Of a DNA stretch of 64,000 nucleotides, positions 26,595-33,388 are shown piece by piece (the first letter of the stretch is position 1; each line of letters opens with the position of its first letter). This stretch comes from Collinsella sp. (lineage in GTDB: Bacteria; Actinomycetota; Coriobacteriia; Coriobacteriales; Coriobacteriaceae). The notes below the pieces were generated by a model. That model was not told the DNA's origin. It worked only from the letters and a program-made list of their open reading frames with translations, and ran no database searches. The position numbers were made by a program, and so were the translations under genes. The stretch spans positions 1 to 64,000 of the forward strand of contig DXLU01000039.1 of assembly GCA_019414565.1 (NCBI GenBank), read 5' to 3'.

Positions 26595-26705
26595 AGAAAT
26601 CCCCTACCCTCAGATAATCAAATTCCGTTTAACGCAAATAACCATCTTATATTGCCACACGCAGAGCACACGACACATACGCTAACGTCAGATAAATAAC
26701 CAGCA

Positions 26706-26744
26706 TAAAAGAAAGCGGCATTCCGGATAACGGAATGTCGCTTT
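26706..26744 (-). terminator. Terminator of ileS
   Basis: AAAGCGGCATTCCG (26712-26725) pairs with CGGAATGTCGCTTT (26731-26744) with one wobble. On the minus strand CTTTCTTTTA follows. Confidence 0.85.
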
Positions 26745-26814
26745 TCTTCAGCGGAGCAAATGGGCCGAAGGCGCCCAAATTCTCCCTATAACTAAAATGC
26801 CGAGTTACCGTGCC

Positions 26815-29616
26815 TTAAAGGGCATTCGCGCACCTCTTACAGATATGAGCGTGGCCGTTGTACTCGCCGACGGTGGTGCGGTAGTTCCAGCAACGGTCGC
26901 AGCACTCGCCCTCGGCAGCCTCGATGGCAACGGAGAGCTCCTCGCCCTGGGTCAGTTCAACAGCGGAGACGATGTAGAACTCGGCCAGGTCGACGGCCTT
27001 GTCGCCGGTCAGCAGCGCGTACATCTCGGCGGGAACGACCGCCTTGACGCGGACCTGCTGGCTCTTGGTGAAGGTGCCGGCGGAGCGGGCGTCCTCAAGG
27101 GCCTTGGTCACGGCGCTACGGAGCTCGAGTGAAGCCTCGAGCACGCCCTCAAACTCATTGGCCTCGTCGATCGTGATGGGCGACTTGTACCAATCGAGCA
27201 GCGCGGCGTACTTCTGATGATCGACGCAGCCGGCGGGCGCATAGGCCATGGCCTCGTCGACCGTGTAGGACAGGATCGGCTGCAGGTCGCGCATGAGCAT
27301 CGAGAAGAGCTCGGCCAGCACGGTTTGGGCGCTGCGACGCTCGAGCGAGCCGGGCTTCTCGCAGTACAGACGGTCCTTCAGGGCGTCGAGGTACACGTTG
27401 GAAAGCTCGGTCACCACGAAGTCGTAGAGTGCACGGTAGGCACGCGGGAACTCGTAGCTGGCGTAGGCGTCGTCAACCTCGGCCTGGACCTGGGTCAGGC
27501 GGGCAACCATGAGCTTGTCGAGCGGCAGCAGGTCGGCAAAGGCGACGCCGTCGGTCTCGGGCTCAAACTGACCCTCGAGCTCGGAGAGCAGGAAGCGCAG
27601 CGTGTTGCGGAAACGACGGTAGGCATCGGACGTACGGGCGAGAATCTCGTGGTCGATGGACACGTCGGAGCTGGTATCGACGGATGCAACCCAAAGGCGG
27701 ATGATGTCGGCGCCCATCTCGTCGCAGACCTTGTTGGGGTCGATGACGTTGCCGAGCGACTTGGACATCTTGCGGCCCTGTCCGTCGAGCGTGAAGCCCT
27801 GCGAGACGACCGCCTTGTACGGAGCATGGCCGTTGGCGCCCACCGAGGTGAGCAGCGAGCTCTGGAACCAACCGCGGTGCTGGTCGGAGCCCTCGAGGTA
27901 CACATCCGCCGGATACTCCAGCTCGGGACGGTACTCGCAGACGGCCTTCCAGGAGACGCCGGAATCCCACCACACGTCGAGGATGTCCTTATCGGCCTTG
28001 AGGTGATGGCCACCGCACTTGGGGCAGACGCAGGCCTCGCCAAGATAGCTCTTGGGAGCGTCGGTGAACCAGGCGTCGGAGCCCTTCTCGTGGAAGAGCT
28101 TGATGACGGCGTCGAGCGTGGCGTCGTTCATGACCTTCTCGCCGCAGTCGGCGCAGGTGTAGCTGGGGATAGGCACGCCCCAGTTGCGCTGGCGGCTGAT
28201 GCACCAGTCGGGACGCTGCTCGACCATGGCACCGATGCGGTTGGCCGCGTGGGCCGGATACCACTTGACGTTCTCACGGACCTCCTTGCCGGCCTGCTCG
28301 CGCAAACCGGTCTTGTCCATCGAGACAAACCACTGGTCGGTAGCACGGAAGAGCACCGGGTGCTTGCAGCGCCAGCAGTGCGGATAGCTGTGCGTGATCT
28401 TCTTCTCGAGGACCAGGGTGCCGCGCTCGCGCAGGAACTCGATGATGTGCGGGTTGGCCTCGTCGGTATCCATGCCACTGAAGGGGCCACCGGTACCAAA
28501 CTCCTCGCCGGTGTAGAACTTGCCGTCGTCATCGACCGGCATGCAGATGTCGGTGATGCCCTCCTTGAGGCAGGCAAAGTAGTCATCGACGCCGTGACCG
28601 GGCGAGTTGTGGACGATACCGGTACCGTCATCGACACCGACGTAATCGGCCAGCAGCGCCACGCCCTCAACGCCGTCAAAGATCGGCTGCTTGTAGTGGA
28701 TGTGGTGGAAGGTCTCGGCGGGAACCACGTAGGGCTTGCCGTCGACCATGACCGGGGTGTACTCCCAGCCAAACTCCTCGCAGCACTTGGGAGCAAGGTC
28801 CTCGAGCATGACCTCGGCGCGGCCGTCGTGCTCAACGGCGACATAGGCGGCGCCGGGCTTGAGGGAAACGGCCTGGTCGGAGGGGATGGTCCACGGGGTA
28901 GTCGTCCAGATGATGAAGTCGACCGAGCCGTTGAAGTTCTCGAGGCCGGCGGGCTTGGAGGTCATCTCAAAACGAACGAAGATGGAAGGGCTCGTCTCGT
29001 CGGAGTACTCGATCTCAGCCTCGGCCAGCGCGGTGTGACAGTGCTTGCACCAATGAACCGGCTTGTGGCCGCGATAGATCATGCCCTTATCGAACATGGC
29101 CTTGAAGACCTCGATGTCGGCGGCGTCATGCTGGTGATAGAGCGTCAGATATGGGTTGTCCCAGTCGCCGAGCACGCCCAGGCGACGGAAGCCGGCCTTC
29201 TGCAGCTCGATGTTCTCGACAGCGAACTTGTTGCAGAGCTCACGGATCTTGGCCGTGGAAGTCTGGTTGAACTTCTCGGTGCCGAGCTTCTCCTCGACCT
29301 TGTGCTCAATCGGCTGACCGTGGCAGTCCCAACCGGGGACATAGGGAACCTCATAGCCCTGCATCATCCAGTAACGGTTGATCATGTCCTTGGAGATCTT
29401 GTTCATGGCGTGGCCGATGTGGATCGGGCCGTTGGCGTACGGAGGGCCGTCGTGCAGCACGAACTTCTTGTGACCCTCGTTCTTCTTCAGAACCTGCTCG
29501 TAGACCTTGTTGTCCTGCCAGTCCTTGAGTCGCTTGGGCTCGGACTTGGAAAGACCGGCACGCATGGGAAAACCGGTCTTGGGCAGATTCATCGTCTGCT
29601 TGTACTCGTTTGCCAC
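26815..29616 (-). CDS. ileS: Isoleucyl-tRNA synthetase
   Basis: A 933-residue class I synthetase. It shows HDGPPYANGPIHIGHAMNK (HIGH motif), the CP1 editing domain with GWDCHGQPIE, GRKMSKSLGN (KMSKS), and a C-terminal zinc finger with paired cysteines (CCDRCWNY, ICKRCANAL). The start is GTG 29616, supported by AAAGGGG 4 nt upstream and by family alignment; longer frames run into the T-box leader. Expression is probably controlled by tRNA-Ile charging through the leader. Confidence 0.97.
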   Translation of the reverse strand: MANEYKQTMNLPKTGFPMRAGLSKSEPKRLKDWQDNKVYEQVLKKNEGHKKFVLHDGPPYANGPIHIGHAMNKISKDMINRYWMMQGYEVPYVPGWDCHGQPIEHKVEEKLGTEKFNQTSTAKIRELCNKFAVENIELQKAGFRRLGVLGDWDNPYLTLYHQHDAADIEVFKAMFDKGMIYRGHKPVHWCKHCHTALAEAEIEYSDETSPSIFVRFEMTSKPAGLENFNGSVDFIIWTTTPWTIPSDQAVSLKPGAAYVAVEHDGRAEVMLEDLAPKCCEEFGWEYTPVMVDGKPYVVPAETFHHIHYKQPIFDGVEGVALLADYVGVDDGTGIVHNSPGHGVDDYFACLKEGITDICMPVDDDGKFYTGEEFGTGGPFSGMDTDEANPHIIEFLRERGTLVLEKKITHSYPHCWRCKHPVLFRATDQWFVSMDKTGLREQAGKEVRENVKWYPAHAANRIGAMVEQRPDWCISRQRNWGVPIPSYTCADCGEKVMNDATLDAVIKLFHEKGSDAWFTDAPKSYLGEACVCPKCGGHHLKADKDILDVWWDSGVSWKAVCEYRPELEYPADVYLEGSDQHRGWFQSSLLTSVGANGHAPYKAVVSQGFTLDGQGRKMSKSLGNVIDPNKVCDEMGADIIRLWVASVDTSSDVSIDHEILARTSDAYRRFRNTLRFLLSELEGQFEPETDGVAFADLLPLDKLMVARLTQVQAEVDDAYASYEFPRAYRALYDFVVTELSNVYLDALKDRLYCEKPGSLERRSAQTVLAELFSMLMRDLQPILSYTVDEAMAYAPAGCVDHQKYAALLDWYKSPITIDEANEFEGVLEASLELRSAVTKALEDARSAGTFTKSQQVRVKAVVPAEMYALLTGDKAVDLAEFYIVSAVELTQGEELSVAIEAAEGECCDRCWNYRTTVGEYNGHAHICKRCANAL

Positions 29617-29659
29617 GGTACCCCTTTCATGTCGTGGGCGCGCACGCCCTCTGGGCACC

Positions 29660-29697
29660 AAAAAAGCGCCCGTCCCTACAAGCTGGGACGAAGCGCC
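29660..29697 (-). terminator. T-box intrinsic terminator of ileS
   Basis: On the minus strand GCGC...GTCCC pairs with GGGAC...GCGC around a small internal loop, followed by six T. It is placed between the T-box sequence and the ileS start, so it is the regulated terminator. Confidence 0.75.
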
Positions 29698-29955
29698 ACA
29701 AACGGGCTGCACGCCCGCAAAAGCTCTTCGCTTAACCACCCAGCTTAGATGCCCTCGCCCGCGTATTCGCGCGCTCGCATCCGTTACTCGGCTGGTCTGT
29801 ATCGACGACCATCTCGGCGATGTCTACTAAGACGAACCTACGCGGCACGTCCGTTGGGACCGCAGCTCCGGGGTGATTTTCATCGGTCGCATGCACGGGT
29901 TCTCAGCGCTCCCCGCTCTCTGTAGCATGCGGACGGCCGACTACTCGTCCCCATC
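29660..29955 (-). promoter_or_regulatory. T-box riboswitch of ileS
   Basis: The 340-nt leader on the minus strand has T-box features. A stem I region carries AGAGAGCGGGG and the loop GATGAAAATCACCCC with an ATC isoleucine specifier (29875-29877). The T-box element GCTGGGTGGTTAAGCGAAG lies around 29727-29744, enclosed by AAGCT (29742-29746) and AGCTT (29721-29725) pairing as an antiterminator. A terminator with T tract follows. The TGG core can pair with the tRNA acceptor end. Exact 5' boundary and folding are not computed. Confidence 0.75.
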
Positions 29956-30101
29956 AACGCTTATGCGGAGTATGCTAGCACGTTCCGCACCGGCGAAAAA
30001 CCCTCAACACTGGTTTTATACGTTCGAAATTTCTTGCGGCCGTGGACCTTCTCTTGGAGCAAAATACCTGTAAGCACTTTATCGAACGAAAGAAGATTGC
30101 T

Positions 30102-31184
30102 ATGCGCACGATCGGAATGAGCGACTATACCGTTGGCGAAGACTGCTTTGACGAGCTGCACGGCGCGTTGGCCGAGTACGGAGCAACCAAGGTCGCCATC
30201 ATTGGTGGTAAACGAGCACTGGCCGCAGCACTTCCCGGTATCGAAGCTGCGCTGGCAGGTACCGACGTCGAGATTCTGGAGACGCGCGTCTACGGCACCA
30301 ACAGTACGCGCGCAAATATCGCCAAGGTCGTAAACTCCCCCGCCTGCCAGGAAGCCGACGTGCTCATCGCATGCGGCGGCGGCAAGGCGCTCGATACCGT
30401 GAAGACCGCAGCCATCGAGCTCAAGAAGATCGTCTTTACGGTGCCGACGATCTGCTCCAACTGCTCGGCCGCGACCGCCATTGCCGTTGTCTACAACGAC
30501 GACGGCTCGCTCGAAGGCTATTCGTACCCCAACCGCCCCGCGCACATCTTCATCAACCCCAAGATCATCGCCGAGGCTCCGGCGGAGTACTTCTGGGCGG
30601 GCGTGGGCGATGCCCTGTCCAAGCAGCCCGAGGTCGAGTACGCCACGAGCGCCGGCAACCTGGAGCACACCGCAGGTCTTGGCCTGGCGCTCGCACACAC
30701 CTGCTCCGAGCCGCTGTTTACCTATGGCGTGCAGGGTCTTGAGGACGTTCGCCAGAACCTGTCGACCGAAGCCGTCAAGCAGATCGCGCTCGATATCGTG
30801 GTCAACACGGGCTACGTCTCCAACCTGACCAACCAAAACGATTACTACTACAACTCGAGCGTGGCGCATGCGTTCTACAACGCCACGTGCAGCATCCCGC
30901 GCGAGGGCTCCTACCTGCACGGCGAGATCGTAAGCCTGGGCGTGCTCGTGTTGTTTGCCTATACGGGCGATACCGAGAACCTTGAGCGCTACGCCGCCTT
31001 TAACAAGCAGATGGGGCTGCCCGTGACGCTTGAGCAGGTCGGCCTTTCCGAGGCCGACATCCCTGCCCTGTGCGAGTTCGCGCACGCCACCAACGAGTGG
31101 AAGCAGGGAAACCCCGAGCCCTTCACGGACGAAAAATTCGCCGCCGCCATCAAGGCCACCGACGCTTACGGCCACACGCTCTAG
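30102..31184 (+). CDS. Iron-containing/glycerol dehydrogenase-like oxidoreductase
   Basis: A 360-residue protein of the GldA branch of iron-containing alcohol dehydrogenases. NAD-binding motifs include CGGGKALDTVKTAA near residue 90. The metal site is suggested by WAGVGDALSK (Asp), SSVAHAFYNA (His) and SYLHGEIVSLG (His). It would oxidise glycerol or a related polyol, but substrate is uncertain. ATG 30102 fits the family start; its ribosome site (AGAAG) is weak. It is monocistronic with its own terminator. Confidence 0.85.
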   Translation: MRTIGMSDYTVGEDCFDELHGALAEYGATKVAIIGGKRALAAALPGIEAALAGTDVEILETRVYGTNSTRANIAKVVNSPACQEADVLIACGGGKALDTVKTAAIELKKIVFTVPTICSNCSAATAIAVVYNDDGSLEGYSYPNRPAHIFINPKIIAEAPAEYFWAGVGDALSKQPEVEYATSAGNLEHTAGLGLALAHTCSEPLFTYGVQGLEDVRQNLSTEAVKQIALDIVVNTGYVSNLTNQNDYYYNSSVAHAFYNATCSIPREGSYLHGEIVSLGVLVLFAYTGDTENLERYAAFNKQMGLPVTLEQVGLSEADIPALCEFAHATNEWKQGNPEPFTDEKFAAAIKATDAYGHTL

Positions 31185-31193
31185 GACTGGCCC

Positions 31194-31236
31194 AAAACCA
31201 CCACAAAGGGGACAGACACCTTTCTGGTGGTTTTTT
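31194..31236 (+). terminator. 41-bp repeat hairpin, dehydrogenase terminator
   Basis: AAAACCACCA and TGGTGGTTTT pair, with inner AAAGG/CCTTT extending the stem, followed by six T in total. It lies 10 nt after the dehydrogenase stop and is the plus-strand twin of the hairpin at 23555-23595. Confidence 0.9.
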
Positions 31237-31256
31237 ATTGCTCCAGCATTCAGTTC

Positions 31257-31304
31257 GTACTCGAACCCGATTCTTTACGAGAAAGGGTTCGGGTACGTTT
31301 TTTG
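31257..31304 (+). terminator. Second terminator-like hairpin
   Basis: GTAC-CGAACCC (31257-31268) pairs with GGGTTCG-GTAC (31285-31295) with one mismatch, followed by six T. No gene lies between it and the preceding terminator. Confidence 0.75.
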
Positions 31305-31358
31305 TTTATCGGAAATTCTGCGGAAGGACTACTCGGAACGGTAAACAGGAACGAACAG

Positions 31359-31400
31359 AGGCAGGGTATCATCGTGGTGATGGTATCCTGCCTTTTGTTT
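31359..31400 (+). terminator. Third terminator-like hairpin
   Basis: Fifteen paired positions with two G-T wobbles (31359-31373 with 31379-31393) enclose a 5-nt loop and are followed by TTTGTTTTG. The interval 31305-31510 has only a short unconvincing reading frame ending at 31511. Confidence 0.75.
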
Positions 31401-31518
31401 TGCGGGATCAAGGTCGCTTTATGCGAACTTGATCACCACTTATATGGCGCATTGATGGCAATTGCTTCGTACGTGCATACCGGGAGCCTGTACACCTCTG
31501 GCAAGGCGTAACACACTA

Positions 31519-31593
31519 GACTTTGTTCCAAAGTCCGCGTGCTAAGGGGGCAGGCCCCTTAGAATTCCTGTGGAGTGTGTACGCACGTACGCA
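31519..31593. other. oriT-like pair of inverted repeats
   Basis: GACTTTGttcCAAAGTC (31519-31535) is followed 6 nt later by CTAAGGGGgcaggCCCCTTAG (31542-31562). Then two direct copies of GTACGCA follow at 31579 and 31587. An inverted repeat next to a GTGCTAAGGGG-type hairpin resembles transfer-origin regions of Firmicutes integrative elements as I remember them. The assignment is an inference; no relaxase gene is present. Confidence 0.4.
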
Positions 31594-31698
31594 GGAAAAC
31601 GGCAAAATTTCGCTATATCAGGGCGTTCTTTCATTGGAGAGTATGGTTTACACGGCTTAGTTCAACAAATAAGAATTTATATATAAAGGAGAATATTG

Positions 31699-32301
31699 AT
31701 GAAACTGTTTTTATGTTCTCACTTTTCAAGTGTAGGAAGTCTGATAAAGGAAGAAATTGAAAATAAAAAAATCGCATTTATTCCAACAGCTTCGCTGCGT
31801 GAAGGCTACACCGGTTATGTCGGCTCGGCTCGAAAATTATTCAAAAAGTTGGGAGCAATCGTAACTGAAATTGATATTTCAACGGAGGCTTATTCAACGA
31901 TACAGTCTGTTTTTGAAGATGCAGATGTGATATATTTTACCGGCGGAAATTCTTTCTTTCTTATGGACCAACTCCGTAAAACAAGAACTGATGGGTTGCT
32001 GAAAAAGGAATTGGTAAATGGAAAATTGATGATCGGCGAGTCGGCAGGCGCAATTATATGCGCTCCAAGCATCCAATATATCGAGCAAATGGATGAAAAG
32101 CCGGAGGACTACTCACAAGAAGATGATGCAGGGCTTGATTTGATTGATTTCTATGTTCTTCCGCATTATCTTACAGCACCATTTAAGAAAGTTACCGAGA
32201 AAATAATGACTGAGTTTTCGGATTTGAATCTATGCCCAATTAACAACCGTCAGGGAATTGTAATTGATGGTGAAGGTTCAAAGGTAATTTGCAAAGACTA
32301 A
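31699..32301 (+). CDS. Peptidase E (S51) / class I glutaminase-like protein, AT-rich
   Basis: A 200-residue protein of the S51 dipeptidase E family. The nucleophile elbow MIGESAGAIICAPSIQYI holds the presumed catalytic Ser near residue 115, preceded by VIYFTGGNSFFL and followed by DFYVLPHYLTAP (His). The family cleaves Asp-X dipeptides; some members have other roles. AAGGAG lies 7 nt before ATG 31699. Codons are strongly A/T-ended, quite unlike the neighbours, which marks recent transfer, probably from a low-GC Firmicute. It lies between an oriT-like site and transposase/recombinase fragments, so it is likely cargo of a former mobile element. Confidence 0.85.
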   Translation: MKLFLCSHFSSVGSLIKEEIENKKIAFIPTASLREGYTGYVGSARKLFKKLGAIVTEIDISTEAYSTIQSVFEDADVIYFTGGNSFFLMDQLRKTRTDGLLKKELVNGKLMIGESAGAIICAPSIQYIEQMDEKPEDYSQEDDAGLDLIDFYVLPHYLTAPFKKVTEKIMTEFSDLNLCPINNRQGIVIDGEGSKVICKD

Positions 32302-32341
32302 TTTGAAAATTCCAGTTTGCTGCACTCGTTCCTAGCAGGGT

Positions 32342-32361
32342 TTGGGGCAGGCACGCCCCAA
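32342..32361. repeat. Small inverted repeat after peptidase E
   Basis: TTGGGGC and GCCCCAA pair across a 6-nt loop. There is no T tract. It may mark an element boundary or weak terminator. Confidence 0.35.
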
Positions 32362-32416
32362 CAAGAAGCCGTCCCAAAGGGGCAAGAATGGGGACTGCGG
32401 ACGATTTCTTGGACCG

Positions 32417-32647
32417 TTACGCGGCCCTTCCCAGCGCGGAGCGGAACTCGGCCGGGGTGCGGCCACCGAGCGCATCGCTGCGCCTCTCCGTATTGTATCG
32501 GCCGATCCAGCCCCCGAGTTCCTCGATGAAGCGGGCGGGGGTCCAGTCCGACCAGTCCCTGCCGTGCCAGAACTCCTTCTTGAGCAGGCCGAAGAAGCCC
32601 TCCATCGCCGCGTTGTCCGGGCTGCAGCCCTTGGCGGACTGGATTGG
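32417..32647 (-). pseudogene. IS3-family transposase, C-terminal fragment
   Basis: About 77 codons remain. They encode the end of an IS3-type integrase core: SPDNAAMEGFFGLLKKEFW with the catalytic Glu region, then IGRYNTERRSDALGGRTP and a natural stop. Reading upstream, the frame hits TAG at 32648-32650, so the first 75% or more of the transposase and the orfA are gone. It is on the minus strand, opposite to peptidase E. Confidence 0.8.
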
Positions 32648-32736
32648 CTACGCTGATGTGGACAGTTCCGGGAGAGGCGCAAGAGACGGGAAGGCCGTGT
32701 GCGCGTTCCTGCGCGAGGGTCGTGGGGAGGGGCTGC

Positions 32737-32892
32737 ATGGGTACGGCGCCTGTCAACTCGGTCTACGTCTTTGATGACCGGGTCGTACTCAATATCAACT
32801 TCACGGATGATGCCAAAACGGTCACCCGTGAGGAAGTGTTGGGTTCGAGTGCTGTGGACAATGCTCCAGTATGCTGGGATCGAACTCGCTAG
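32737..32892 (+). pseudogene. Probable serine-recombinase C-terminal fragment
   Basis: The frame encodes VNSVYVFDDRVVLNINFTDD followed by AKTVTREEVLGSS and ends at 32892. A beta-strand pair with 'VYVFDDRVVLNINF' near the C-terminus is typical of large serine recombinases of integrative elements. No catalytic domain precedes it. It overlaps the 3' end of the DUF523 gene on the other strand by 71 bp, as expected at an integration scar. Identification rests on remembered family patterns. Confidence 0.45.
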
Positions 32893-33313
32893 CCGGAATC
32901 ACACGGTACCCGTGACGCAGCAGCAGATCGACAAAAACACCATTGCCCACAGTGAGCGTGCCGCTAAAGGTGCCATCGTAGACGCGACCCGCACCGCACG
33001 AGGGGCTACGGTCCTGTAAGACGCACGCAGCGATCTCGGACGGGCCGCCCGCCTGCTCGCACATATCGAGCGCGCGCTGAGCACCCTGGCGAAACTCGCG
33101 ATCGACCGAGATGCCCTCGCAGGTACAAACCTCGCCATTCACAATCTCGGACGGCTTGCGCGGTGTGGGCAAGCCGCCAAAAACCTCGGGACACACCAAC
33201 AGGACCTCGGTCCCTGTGCGTTCGCAGGCCTCGACCAACGCGCGATGGTAATTGTCGAGCCCGTTATATTTGCAGCTCTCTCCCATCAAGCAGGCACTCA
33301 CCACGATCTTCAT
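32822..33313 (-). CDS. DUF523 family protein
   Basis: A 163-residue protein with the DUF523 hallmarks: MKIVVSACLMGESCKYNG at the start, CPEVFGGLPTPRKPSEI in the middle and LQDRSPSCG near residue 105. The conserved cysteines suggest metal or Fe-S binding. Function is unknown. GGAGG lies 7 nt before ATG 33313. The last 17 or so residues overlap the recombinase fragment and may be replaced native sequence. Confidence 0.88.
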   Translation of the reverse strand: MKIVVSACLMGESCKYNGLDNYHRALVEACERTGTEVLLVCPEVFGGLPTPRKPSEIVNGEVCTCEGISVDREFRQGAQRALDMCEQAGGPSEIAACVLQDRSPSCGAGRVYDGTFSGTLTVGNGVFVDLLLRHGYRVIPASEFDPSILEHCPQHSNPTLPHG

Positions 33314-33329
33314 ACATATCCCTCCCAAA

Positions 33330-33369
33330 CAAAACGCCCCATTTGAGATAGAAACTCAAATGGGGCGTT
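33330..33369 (-). terminator. Terminator of ftsH
   Basis: A perfect 15-bp stem (33333-33347 with 33355-33369, AACGCCCCATTTGAG) encloses a 7-nt loop. On the minus strand TTTTGTTTG follows. Confidence 0.92.
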
Positions 33370-33388
33370 CGACGTTGTGCAACCAGCC

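Noticed and set aside
31227..31511. A 94-codon frame ahead of the oriT-like site
   Set aside because: It runs through two terminator hairpins, has no ribosome site and no recognisable domain. A fragment of an element gene is possible but unsupported.
31501..31600. tRNA gene in the hairpin-rich region
   Set aside because: The two stems do not form a cloverleaf and there is no T-loop or anticodon arm.
32298..32756. A 152-codon minus-strand frame across the transposase remnant
   Set aside because: It is out of frame with the recognisable transposase and crosses the peptidase E end.
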